Assembly (NCBI RefSeq): GCF_024166365.1 | Contig: NC_064834.1 | Coordinates: 53,734,001-53,798,000 of the forward strand | From: Elephas maximus indicus | Taxonomy: Eukaryota > Chordata > Mammalia > Proboscidea > Elephantidae | DNA length: 64,000 bases | Direction of reading: 5' to 3' | In this document: positions 34,094 through 45,176 of the stretch, one piece after another | Layout of the letters: each line of letters starts with the position of its first letter | How positions within the stretch are numbered: position 1 is the stretch's first letter | Made by a program: the position numbers and the translations under genes | The notes under the pieces: generated by a model | Seen by the model: the letters and a program-made list of their open reading frames with translations, nothing else | The model's database searches: none | Told to the model about the DNA's origin: nothing

Positions 34094-34835
34094 AAACCTG
34101 TGGCTGCTGAGTCGATTACAACTTGTGTGTCAGAGTACCACATGTATGTCAGAACAGAACGGTGCTCCGTAGGGCTTTCAAATGGCTGATTTTTGGGAAA
34201 GACATCACCATGCCTTTCTTCTGAGGTGCTTCAGGGTGGATTTGAACCTCCAACCTGCAAATTTTTAACCTGCCAACATGGTTGGCAACTGTCATGGATT
34301 GAGTTGTGGCCCCCCAAAATATCTGTCAACTTGTCTAGGCCATAATTCCTAGTGTTGTCCATCATTTTGTCATCTGATGTGATTTTCCTATGTGTTGTAA
34401 ATCCTATCTCTACGATGTTACTGAGATGGAATTAGTGGCAGTTATGTTGATGAGGCAGGACTCAATCTACAAGATTAGGTTGTGTCTTAAGCTAATCTTT
34501 TTTGAGATATAAAAGAGAGAAGCCAGCAGAGAGACATGGGGATCTCATACCACCAAGAAAACAGTGCTTTGGACCCGGAGTTCCTGCACAGAGAATCTCC
34601 TAGACCAAGAGAAGATTGACGAAAATGACCTTCCTCCAGAGCCAACAGGGAGAGAAAGCCGCCTCCTGGAACTGGCACCCTGAGTTTGGACTTCTAGCCT
34701 ACTAGATGGTGAGAGAATAAACTTCTGTTTGTCAAGCCATCCACTTGTGGTATTTCTGTTATAGCAGCACTAGATAACTTAAGACAGCAGCTGAGCATGT
34801 TAACCATTTACACCACCCAGGACTTCTAGAATCCT
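34094..34835 (-). repeat. AfroSINE, antisense, split by a solo LTR
   Basis: 34094-34289 is the 3' part ('ataaacctgtggctgctgag' and 'tcagaacagaacggtgctcc'). 34797-34835 is the tRNA-like head in reverse ('gcagctgagcatgttaacc', 'accacccagg'). Removing the LTR 34290-34796 restores a continuous SINE. Confidence 0.75.
34290..34796 (+). mobile_element. MaLR-type solo LTR (about 507 bp)
   Basis: It starts 'tgtcatggattgagttgtgg' and ends 'ctagataacttaagaca' (TG...CA). It includes 'gagatataaaagagagaagc' (TATA-like) and 'gagaataaacttctgtttgt' (poly(A) signal). Flanks gcaac (34285-34289) and gcagc (34797-34801) are a 5-bp target duplication with one change. Related copies, both antisense, are at 45177-48894 (split) and 63455-63972. 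Only the LTR is present; no internal genes. Confidence 0.8.
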
Positions 34836-35030
34836 GTTAACTTCTTTGAAACCAGGCTGGTTTATGGAGTTTTTAGCAGGAGAACAAACCTTTTAGCAAG
34901 TGTCCACAGAGAAAGGGCTCAGTGTTACTCTCCTACACTGCTGGTTGGGGTGTTAATTGATAAAACTAGTTTGGAAAGAAATTTGGCAATATCCTCTAAA
35001 GATCAACATACGCATGCCCAATGACCTGGA

Positions 35031-35184
35031 GGAAATCCTGGTAGTGCAATGGTTAAGAGCTACAGCTGTTAACCAAAGGGTCGGCAGTTCAAATCCACCA
35101 GGTGCTCCTCGGAAACTCTATGGGGCATTGGCACTCTGTCCTATAGAGATGAGTTGGAATTGACTCGACGGCAACAGATTAGTT
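35031..35184 (+). repeat. AfroSINE, near full length
   Basis: It starts 'ggaaatcctggtagtgcaat', with the tRNA-like box B 'ggtcggcagttcaaatcc'. It ends 'gttggaattgactcgacggc'. An 11-bp target duplication, aatgacctgga (35020-35030) and aatgacctaga (35185-35195), frames it exactly. Confidence 0.9.
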
Positions 35185-35469
35185 AATGACCTAGAAACTC
35201 TGATACTAGGGATATACACTGCCTAGGGAAATTTGTGTATATGTGTACCAGAGATATCTACAAGAATACCTATAAGCAACATTATTCATTATAATGGAAA
35301 CAACTCAAATGTCTTTCAGCATAGAATGAATAAATTGTGCTGTATTTATACAGTGAAACACTGTATAGCAATTAGAATGAACAAACTACAAATACAGCAA
35401 CATTACATTTATAAGCAATATTGAGCAAAAGAAGTCAAATGAAACATATTTATATATACATATACACAT

Positions 35470-36085
35470 GTCAAGGGTTTCATTTTACTTGGCTCCATAA
35501 TCAACACCCATGGAAGCAACAGTCAAGAAATAAAATGACCCATTGCATTGGGCAAATCTGCTGCAAAAGACCTCTTTAAAAGTGTTGAAAACCAAACATG
35601 TCACTTTTGAAGACTAAGGTGTGCTTGACCCAATACATGGTGTTTTCAATCGCCTCATATGCACGCGAAAGCTGGATGATGAATAAGGAAGACCGAAGAA
35701 GAATAGACACCTTTGAACTGTGTTGGCGCAGAATATTGAGTATACCACGGGCTGCCAAAAGAACGAACAAATCTGTCTTGGAATAATTAAAACCAGTATC
35801 CTCCTTAGAAGCAAAGATGGCAAGACCACATCTCACATACTTTGGACGTGTTCTCAGAAGGGATCAGTCCCTGGAGAAGCACATCATGCTTGGTAAAGTA
35901 CAAGGTCAGTGAAATAGAGGAAGACCCTCAGCAAGATGGATTGACACAGTGGCTGTGACAATGGGCTCAAGCATAACAACAATTGTGAGGATGGCCCAGG
36001 ACTGGGCAGTGTTTCGATCTGTTGTACTTAGGGTCACTATGAGTCAGAACTGACTCGATGGCACCTACCAACAACAATAACAACA
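35470..36085 (+). repeat. RTE LINE 3' end
   Basis: From 'tttcattttacttggctcc' to 'gactcgatggcacctaccaa' followed by caacaataacaacaac. It covers the post-RT C-terminal part and the 3' UTR. 5'-truncated, frame broken. Confidence 0.88.
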
Positions 36086-36375
36086 ACATACAGACACAGT
36101 ATGATTTTGTATATATAATATTCAAAATCAGAATTAAACTATAGTATTTAGACATGCATATTTAGATGGTGAAGTTATAAAGACTAGGGAAATGATTACC
36201 GTCAGAATCAGGATACTGGTTACCTTTAGGGGAACGAGTGATTGGGAAGTGGTATAAGGGGGGCATCTAGGGCACAGACAATGTACTATTTCTTTAATTG
36301 TGTGGTACTTTAGAATAATTCATTAAGCTGCACATTTATGCTTATTGTATTTCACCATATAAAAAGGGTATTTTT

Positions 36376-36857
36376 AAGGAGGACTCTGTTTACTTGCAAC
36401 AGGTGAAATGGGGAGAAACCTTAGGGAAAGAGAACGGTGGGGGACAGAGCAAAGGTGGGTAATAAGACCAAAGGGAAAGGGTGGCTATGGGGGCCGTGAA
36501 CCCTAAGATGTGTTCCCAGAGACTCTTAGCAGAAGGAGACCAAACTGCATCTGCAAGCCCAAGCAAGAACTCCAGGTTACTGGAGGGATCACCAGAGAGC
36601 AGGACCGAGAAAGCAGTCCCAGGTACAATGATGCTGAGCCATCATTAGTGCCAAAGCAACTACAGAACAAGGCAGGGTCCTGGGGGGTTCTAAAAGGTTT
36701 TGTTTCCTCTTTTACAGCCTATCCTGAGGAAGGCAGCAGAGTGCAATGGAAAGGACCAAATGGCCCTGTATTTTAATTCCAGCACTACTAGTTGTGTGGT
36801 ACTAGGCTGTAGTACTCTGTTGGTTTCATCTCAGCTTCCTTATGTGTAAATAATAAT
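36376..36857. other. Unassigned intergenic sequence
   Basis: Purine-rich, mixed sequence between LINE relics. The 88-codon frame at 36510-36776 has no recognisable domain. Nothing supported. Confidence 0.35.
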
Positions 36858-37082
36858 GATTAAGTGCTTACAACAAGCCAGGCACTATAAATTTTATAAG
36901 CATACCTCATGTAATCCTCATGACAACCTTGTGAAATATTATTCATATTTTACAGAAGAAGAAAATGAGGCAAAGAAGGGTTAATTACTTGTCTGAGTTT
37001 ACACAGACAGGTAGAGCTGAGATTTAAATCCAGCCAGTCGGACTCCAGAATTCATGCCCTTAACACTATGCTACAGTTGCCT
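36858..37082 (+). repeat. MIR element, nearly complete
   Basis: 'caagccaggcactataaatt', 'catgtaatcctcatgacaac', 'ttttacagaagaagaaaatg', 'ggttaattacttgtctgagt' and 'gctgagatttaaatccagcc', in that order, are the MIR core and 3' part. Confidence 0.85.
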
Positions 37083-38113
37083 ATAAAATGGAGGTAATAA
37101 AATTCATAGTGCAGGACTGTCTATGGATTATAGACAATTAATGTAAAGTGGCTTTCACCTAGTATTTGTTTTTTAAAGTGCTATTTCAAAGAGAAATTTG
37201 AAGAAGCTCACTAATAAGGCGTATAGGAAAAACCATTAAAATAGATGATTTAAAACATAAAACATAGGAGGAAGTAACCATCATAAACTTAGGTCGATAC
37301 AGTTATTGACTTTGAACATTAAATTTAACTCAGAGGCTCCTGGCAGCCAAAGCAAAGAGGGGACTATAATAGGTTTGATAATTATCCCCAAAAGATAAGG
37401 AAGCATATAGAGACACAACTATTCCTGGTGGTACTTAATTCTAAAAAAAAAAAAAAAAATTGTCATAAAGGCCCTTATTATAAGAGGCTTGAATAATTAT
37501 GGACAATGTCTTGAGCAATAATTTTACAAAAAAATCATAAATGCTTTTTTGGTAACACCAATGTTTTCACAACAGGTTAAAAGCTCTGAATATAATACTG
37601 GGACTGCCTTTCTTTTCAAGTGAATATTTGAATCTCCTTTCAGATGTATACTTTACCTTGTTTACTGGGACTCCACTTGTTTTTGAAATGTATATTTGGA
37701 GTATTTTTCAAAAATTATATTTTATCGTAATTACTATTACACGTTTGCCACCATTTTCAAAATATATACTGAATTCATTTTCAAATTTACATCATCAGTC
37801 TTTGGGAAACTTATTCACTTGGGAAGACAAGGGCTCCTTTTACCTGTGTATCCCAAAATGATTTCTGAAAAGGTTAGGGGAGGCAGCAGATCTTGAGTTC
37901 GCTTCTGTATCAGAGAATCCTTAAAACTGATGTGTTAAGAAATAAGGTGAAGTAGTCACCCAGCTGCTGATGGGTGGAAGCTCCTCTCACTTCCTGCAGG
38001 CATATATCTTAGTAAATGGCAAAAGCCATGTTTCAAAAAATTCTGAATTGTGAAGGTATTTCAATAACGTTATAATGGAATATGAAGCAACTGTTAAAAA
38101 GAATACAATAAGG
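37083..38113. other. Unassigned AT-rich sequence
   Basis: AT-rich sequence with an A-run at 37444-37459. No gene recognised. The part 38040-38110 resembles a LINE 3' fragment ('tataatggaatatgaagcaa'). Confidence 0.35.
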
Positions 38114-38220
38114 GTGTTTGCTTCAGTAGCATGTATACAAAAATTGGAATGGTACAGAGAAGATTAGCATGGCCCCTACACAAGGATAACATGCAAAGTG
38201 TTGAAGAGTTCCATATTTTT
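38114..38220 (+). pseudogene. U6 spliceosomal RNA pseudogene (RNU6 type), full length
   Basis: It starts 'gtgtttgcttcagtagc' and includes 'acagagaagattagcatgg' (the exact U6 ACAGAGA box and AGC region), then 'cccctacacaaggataac', and ends 'gttccatattttt'. Its length of 107 nt equals human U6. It carries many transition changes (for example gtgctcgc to gtgtttgc) and lacks a convincing upstream PSE and TATA box, so it is a retropseudogene. It joins directly to L1 sequence at 38221. Confidence 0.92.
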
Positions 38221-41200
38221 AATTATATATCCAGCAAAACTCTCTCAAATATGAAGGTGAAATTAGGGCATTCCCAGATAAACAGAAATTAAGGGAATGT
38301 GTAAAAACCGAACCAAAATTGCAAGAAATACTAAAGGAGGTCCTTCAGCTAGACAATCAATAATATCAGATTACAACCCAAGACTAGAACACAGGACAGA
38401 ACAACAAGATATAAACCCAGATATGAAAGTCACAAAAATAAGTCAAAGCTAAAACACTGAAAATGGGGAAATAGAGATGTCATTATATAAAAGATGACAA
38501 CATCAAAAAAAAAAAAAAAAGGAGGGACTAAATTGTGCAGTCATAGAACTTTGATATGGAGAGGAAGGTATGGTGATATCAAGAAATAAAAGATTGGTTT
38601 AAACTTAGAAAAATGGAGGTAAATTTTAAGGTAACCACAAAGGAAACTAACAAACATACATATCAAAATAAAAAATAAGAAAAGCATAAAGACTCAACAA
38701 ATACAAAATCAAAGACAATGAAAATAATGAAAAGAAAATACATAAATAAAAGCAACACAGAACAGAAAATTAAGTGGAACAAAGAAACTGTCAACAACAC
38801 AAAAAAAATACATCAAAATGACCGCACTAAACTCATATCTATCAATAATTATACTGGATGTAAATGGACCAAATGCACCAATAAAGAGACAGAGTGGCAG
38901 AATGGATTAGAAAAAAAAAGATCGGTCTATATGCTGCCTACAAGAGACACACCTTAGACCCAAAGATACAAATGAACTAAAACTCAAAGGATGGAAAAAA
39001 TAAATCAAGCAAACAGCAATCAAAAAAGAGCAGGAGTAGCAATATTAATTTCTGACAAAATAGACTTTAAAGTTAAATCCACCACAAAGGGTAAGGAAGG
39101 GCACTATATAATGATTAAAGAAAGGGTCAATACACCAGGAGGACATAACCATAATAAATATTTACATGCCCAATGACAGGGCCCTAAAATACATAAAACA
39201 AACTTTTAACAGCGTTGAAAAGAGAAACAGCTCCACAATAGTGGTAGGATACTTCAACACAGCACTTTCAGTGGAGCATCTAGAAAGATGCTCAGAAAAG
39301 ACATGGAAGATCTAAATGCCACTGTCAACCAACTTGATCTCCTAGACATATACAGAACACTCTACCTAACAGCACCCAAGTATACTTTCTTATCCAACGC
39401 ACATGAAACATTCTCCAGAATAGACCACATATTAGGCCACAAAGCAAGCATTAATAGAATCCAAAACAGTGAAATATTACTAAGTATCTTTTCTGACTAT
39501 AAAGTCATAAAAGTAGAAATCAATAACAGAAAAAGCAAGGAAAAAAAATCAAATACATGGAAACTGAGCAATACCTTGTTCAAAAAGTACTGGGTTATAG
39601 AAGAAATCAAGGACGGAATAAAGACATTCATAGAATCAAATAAGAATGAAAACTTTTGGGACACAGCAAAAGCAGTGCTCAGAGGTCAATTTATAGCAAT
39701 AAATGCACACAGAAAGGGCCAAAATCAAAACATCAGCCCTATAACTCAAACAAATAGAGAGCAGCAAAAAACCCACAGGCACCAGCATAAAGAAAATTAA
39801 AAAAATTAGAGTTCAAATAAATGAAATAGAGAATAGAAAAACAATTGAAAGAGTCAACAAGACCAAAAGCTGGTTCTTTGAAAAGATCAACAAAATCGAT
39901 AAACCACTGGTGAAATTGACGAAAGAAAAATAAGAGAGGAAGCAAAAAACTTGAATAAGAAATGAGATGGGCAGTATCAAAATGAACCCAACTGAAAGTA
40001 AGAGAATCATAACAATACTACGAAAAATTGTACTCCAACAAATTTGAAAACCCAGAAGAAATGGATAAATTTCTAGAAACACATTGCCTACCCAAACTAA
40101 CACAAACCTAGGTAGAAAAATGAAATAAACCTATAACAAAAGAAGAAATTGAAGAGGTAATTAAAAAAAAAACTCCCAACCACAGCAACAGAAAAAGCCC
40201 TGGCCCTGATGGCTTCACTGAAGAATTCTACCAAACTGCCAGAGAAGAGTTAACATCAGCACTACTAAAGGTATTTCAGAGCATAGAAAAGGATGGAATA
40301 CTGCTGAAGTCATTCTATGAAGCCAGCATAACCCTGATACCAAAACCAAGTAAAGACACCACAAAAAAAAGAAAATTACAGACCAATATCCCTCATGTAC
40401 ATAGGTGCAAAAATCATCAACAAAATTCTAGCCAATAGAATTCAACAACATATCAAAAAAATAATTGACCATGATCAAGTGGAATTCATACCAGGTATGC
40501 AGGGGTGGTTCAACATTAGAAAAACAATCAATGTAATCCATCACATAAATAAACAAAAGATAAGAACCCCACGATCTTATCAATTGATGCAGAAAAGGCA
40601 TTTGACAAAGTCCAACACCAATTCATGATAAAAACTCTCAAAAAACAGGAATAGAAGGGAAATTCCTCAATGTAATAAAGGGCATTTATACAAAGCAAAC
40701 ACCCAACATCGTCTTACATGGAGAGTCTGAAAGCATTCTTGAAAATGGAAACCAGACAAGGATGCCTTTATTACCACTCTTATTCAACATTGTGCTGGAG
40801 GTCCTAGCCAGAGCAATAAGGCAAGAAAAAGATATAAAGAGCACCTAAATTGGTAAGGAATAAGTAGAAGCATCCCTATTTGCAGATGATATGATCTTAT
40901 GCACAGAAAACCCCAAAGAATCCACAAGAAAACTACTGGAACTAATAGTAGATTTCAACAAAGTATCAGCATACAAGATAAACATACAAAAATCAGTTGA
41001 ATTTCTCTACACCAACAAAGATAACTTCAAAGAGGAAATCACCAAATCAATACCACTTACAATAGCCTCCAAGAAGATAAAATACTTAGGAATAAATCAA
41101 GACAGAGACATAAAAAACCTATACAAAGAAAACTGCAAGAAACCAAAAGAGAACTACATAAGTGGAAAAACATACCTTACTCATGGATAGCAAGACTCAA

Positions 41201-43541
41201 CATTGTGAAAAGTCAATTCTACCCAAAGTGATCTACAGATACAATGCAATTCCTATACAAATTCCAACATATTTTGACAAGATGGAGAAACAAATCACCG
41301 ACTTCATATGGAAAGGGAAGAGGCCCCAGATAAGTAAAGCATTACTGAAAAAGAACAAAGTGGGAGGCCTCGCACTACCTGATTTTAGAACCTATTCTAC
41401 CACCTAGTACAGCAACAGATACACAGACCAAGGGAACAGAGTTGAGAATCCAGACATAAATTCATCCACCTATGAGCAGCTGATATTTGACAAAGGCCCA
41501 AAGTCCATTAAATGGGGAAAAGACTGTCTGTCTTTAACAAATTGTGCTGGCATAACTGGATATCCATCTGCAAAAAAATGAAACAAGAACCATACCTCAC
41601 ACCATGTACAAAAACTAACTCAAAATGAATCAAAGACCTAAATATAAAATCTAGAATGATAAAGATCATGGAAGAAAAAATAGGGAAAACACTAGGATCC
41701 CTAATACCTGGCATAAACAGAATACAAACCATAACTAATACTGCACAAACACCAGAAGAGAAGCTAGATAACTGGGAGCTCCTAAAAATCAAACACTTAG
41801 GCTCATCAAAAGACTTCAAAAGAGTAAAAAGACAATCTACAGACTGGGAAAAAAATTTTGGCTACAACATATCCGGTCAGGGTATAATCTCTAAAATCTA
41901 CAGGATACTGCAACACTTTAACAACAAAAAGACCAATAACCCAATTAAAAAATGGGCAAATGATATGAAGATACACTTCACCAAAGAAGACATTCAGGCT
42001 GCTAAAGAATACATGAGGAAATGCTCATGATCATTAGCCATTAGAGAAATGTAATACAAAACTACGATGAGATACCATCTCACCCAAACAAGGCTAGCAT
42101 TAATCCAAAAAAGACAAAATAATAAATGTTGGAGAGGTTATGGAGAGACTGCAACACTTATGCACTGCTGGCGGGAATGTAAAATGGTATAACCACTTTG
42201 GAAATCACTTTTGCGCTTCCTGAAAAAGTTAGAAATAGAAGTACCATACGATCCAGGAATTCCACTCCTTGGAATATATCCTAGAGAAATAAGAGCCATC
42301 ACCCGAATAGATATATGCACACCCATGATCATTGCAACACTGTTCACAATAGCAAAAAGGCAGAAATAACCTAGGTGCCCATCAACAGACGAACGGATAA
42401 ACAAATTATGGTACATACACACAGTGGAATACTATGCAACAACAAAGAACAATGATGAATCTGAGAAACATCTCACAACACTGATGAATCTGGAAGGCAT
42501 TATGCTGAGTGAAATTAGTTGCAAAGGACAAATATTGTACGAGACCAATATCATAAGAACTCAAGAAAAGAGTTTTAAACACAGAAGAAAACATTCTTTG
42601 ATGGTTTCGAAAGTGAGGGAGGGAAGGAGGGGGGAATTCACTAACTAGAGAGTCGACAAGAATCATCTTAGGCAAAAGGAAGGACAACACACAATACAGG
42701 GGAAGTCAGCACAACTGGACTAAACCAAAAGCTAAGAAGTTTCCTGAACACAACCAAACACTTTGAGGGACAGAGTAGCAGGGGCTGGGGTCTGGGGACC
42801 ATGGTTTCAGGGAACATCTAGGTCAGTTGGCATAACAAAGCTTATTAGGAAAGTATTCTGCGTCCCACTTTGTGAGTGGCATCTGGAGTCTTAAAATCTT
42901 GTGAGCAGCCATCGAAGATGCATCAGTTGGTCCCAACCCACCTGGAGCAAAGAAGAATGAAGAACACCAAAGACACAAGGAAAATATTAGCAGAAGAGAG
43001 AAAAGGGCCACATAAATCAGAGACTCCATCAGCCTGAGACCAGAAGAACTAGATGGTGCCTGGCTACCACCAATGACCACCCTGACAGGGAACACAACAG
43101 TACCTAATGGAGCAGGAGAAAAATGTGGAGCTGAACTCAAATTCACGTAAAAAGACCAGACTTAATGGTCTGACTGAGACAGGAGGAACTCATGAAGCCA
43201 TGGCCCCCCCAGATGCTCTGTTAACCAGAACTAAAACCATTCCTGAAGCCAAAGATCAGACAAAGATTAGGCTGGACTATAAAACATGAAACAATACTTG
43301 TAAAGATTGTGCTTCTTAAAGCAGATACAGGAGACCAAATGGGCTGCTCTTGTCTGGAGACAGGATGAGAAGGCAGGAAGGGACAGGAGCTGGTTGGAGG
43401 GACATGGGAAACCTGCAGTGCAAAGGGGGAGTGTGCTGTCACATTACAGAGTTTGCAACTAGTGTCACATAACAATATATGTATACATATATTAACTTGA
43501 GCTGTAAGCTTTCACCTGAAGTACAATTAAAAAAAAAAAAA
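38221..43541 (+). repeat. Long L1 LINE, ORF2 plus 3' UTR and poly(A)
   Basis: It begins upstream of ORF2 ('ccagcaaaactctctcaaat'). It runs through the endonuclease and RT regions, with FADD at 40879-40890 in 'tttgcagatgat', and the C-terminal region ([20 protein letters not shown] near 41335). The 3' UTR follows ('cctgagaccagaagaactag'), ending in an A-run at about 43529-43541. Many stops and frameshifts; no ORF1. About 5.3 kb, one of the longest L1 copies here. It follows a U6 pseudogene without a gap. Confidence 0.9.
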
Positions 43542-43544
43542 GCT

Positions 43545-45170
43545 AATACGGGGGAGGATTGGAATACAAGTTACTTTATTAATCCAAAGAAAATGAGAAA
43601 GGAGGAATAAAGGAGCAAAGAACAGATCTGTAATTATTTACTAGAAAATAAATGGCAAGATGATAACTGTTTACCTGTTTAAATCAGTAATTACATCAAA
43701 TGGAGTGCGAATGGTCTAAGAGCTCCAATAAAATACACTACGTTAAAAAGATTTTCAGACTCTATTAAAAGCAAACCCACTTTTAAACTGCTTAAAAGAG
43801 ACAGAAGTTGGTTTAAACTTCAAATCCAATTGATACAATTCACCAATTAACAAAATAAAGGAGAAAAATCATATGATCATCTCAATAGATGCCAAAAAAG
43901 AGCATTTGACATAATTTAACATTCACTTTTTATTAAAAAAAAAAAATTCTTAAAAAATCAGGAATAGAAGGAAACTTCCTTAATCTGGTAAAACTATCTA
44001 CAAACAAAACCTACAACACCCAAAAGAATTGAAAATATATGTCCAACCAAAAACTTATACATGAATGTTCATAGTGGCAGTATTCATAATGGCCAAAAAG
44101 TTTTTACAATTCAAAGTGTTCATCAGCTGAATGTGTAAACAAAATGTGGTATAACCACATAATGGATATAATATATTCTATGCAATGGAATATTATTCAG
44201 CTGTAAAAAGGAATGAAGTACTGATGCATACTACAACACAGTTGAACCTTGGAAACATTACACTAAGTGAAAGAAGCCAGGTACAAAAGGCCATGTATTG
44301 TATGATTCCATTTATATGAGATGTCCAGAGTAGGCAAACCCACAGAGCAGAAAACCATGGTGTCCACCACATGGTTGCCAGGGAACTGGGGAGGTGGGAA
44401 ATGCGGAGTCACTTCTGAGTTTCTTTTTGGGAGTGATGAAAAAGTTCTGGAATTAGATAGTGATGATGGCTGCACAACTTTGTGAATATACTAAAAGCCA
44501 CTGAATTGTACACTTTAAAAGCATGAATTTTATGGTTTGTGAATTATACTGCAATAAAAAAAGAAAAAGAAAACCTACAGCAAGCACCATACTTAATGGT
44601 GAATTGTTAAAATCTCTCCCTTTGACATCAGGAACGAGAAAAGGAGATTTGCTATCACCATGTCTATTCAACATTGTATTGAAGGCCCTTGGCAGTATAA
44701 TACAGGAAAAGGAAAATAAAAAATAAATATATATGGATTGGAAAGGAAGAACTAAAGCTAACACGATTTACAGATGATATGGTAATATACTTAGAAAATT
44801 TTTAAAAGCTTCATACTATTAGAATTAAAAGGTGAATTTTAGCAAGATTGCTGGATACAAAGTCAATATACAAAAATCAATGGTATTTCTATATATCAAC
44901 AAAAAAAAGAAAGAAAAAACTAAATTTAAAAACGGTATCATTTACAAATATCAAGGAATAAATCTAATGAAAGATGTATGAGACCTCTATTCTGAAAACT
45001 AAAAACAACTATTGAGGAAAGAAATGAATGAATGAATGAAGAGATATAACATGATAATGAATTGGTAGACGCAACAATGTTAAGATGTTCGTTTTTCTAA
45101 AATTAACCTATAAATTTGATGTAATATCATTCAAGACCTCATCAAGTTTTTTGTGTGTGGCAATTGATAA
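43545..45170 (+). repeat. Old L1 (L1M-type) ORF2, split by a younger L1 3' end
   Basis: RT-region sequence at 43820-44015 ('ctcaatagatgccaaaaaag', 'aaacaaaacctacaac') continues at 44570 ('aaaacctacagcaagcacca') through 'acatcaggaacgagaaaagg' and 'cagatgatatggtaatatac' to about 45170. The translation lines up with L1 RT across the gap. A (gaat)n run lies near 45026. Confidence 0.75.
44016..44569 (+). repeat. L1M 3' end inserted in the older L1
   Basis: It contains 'ttcatagtggcagtattcat', 'caatggaatattattcagct' and 'ggttgccagggaactgggg', and ends 'gaattatactgcaataaaaa'. The 10-bp direct repeat aaaacctaca at 44006-44015 and 44570-44579 marks the insertion exactly. Confidence 0.8.
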
Positions 45171-45176
45171 GCAGGC

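Larger units (their letters stand above)
34890..36375 (+). repeat. Old L1-class LINE 3' end, split by an AfroSINE and an RTE
   Basis: Pieces 34890-35019, 35196-35467 and 36086-36375 make one old LINE: 'tggttggggtgttaattgat', 'aagaatacctataagcaaca', 'ggatactggttacctttagg'. The SINE 35031-35184 and the RTE 35470-36085 sit inside it. Confidence 0.6.

Noticed and set aside
38114-38220. Functional U6 snRNA gene
   Set aside because: Many changes along the RNA, no convincing PSE or TATA box upstream, and a direct L1 fusion downstream.
39288-39800. 170-aa open frame in the 38-43 kb L1 as a gene
   Set aside because: It is part of L1 ORF2 endonuclease/RT linker sequence; the surrounding element is full of stops.
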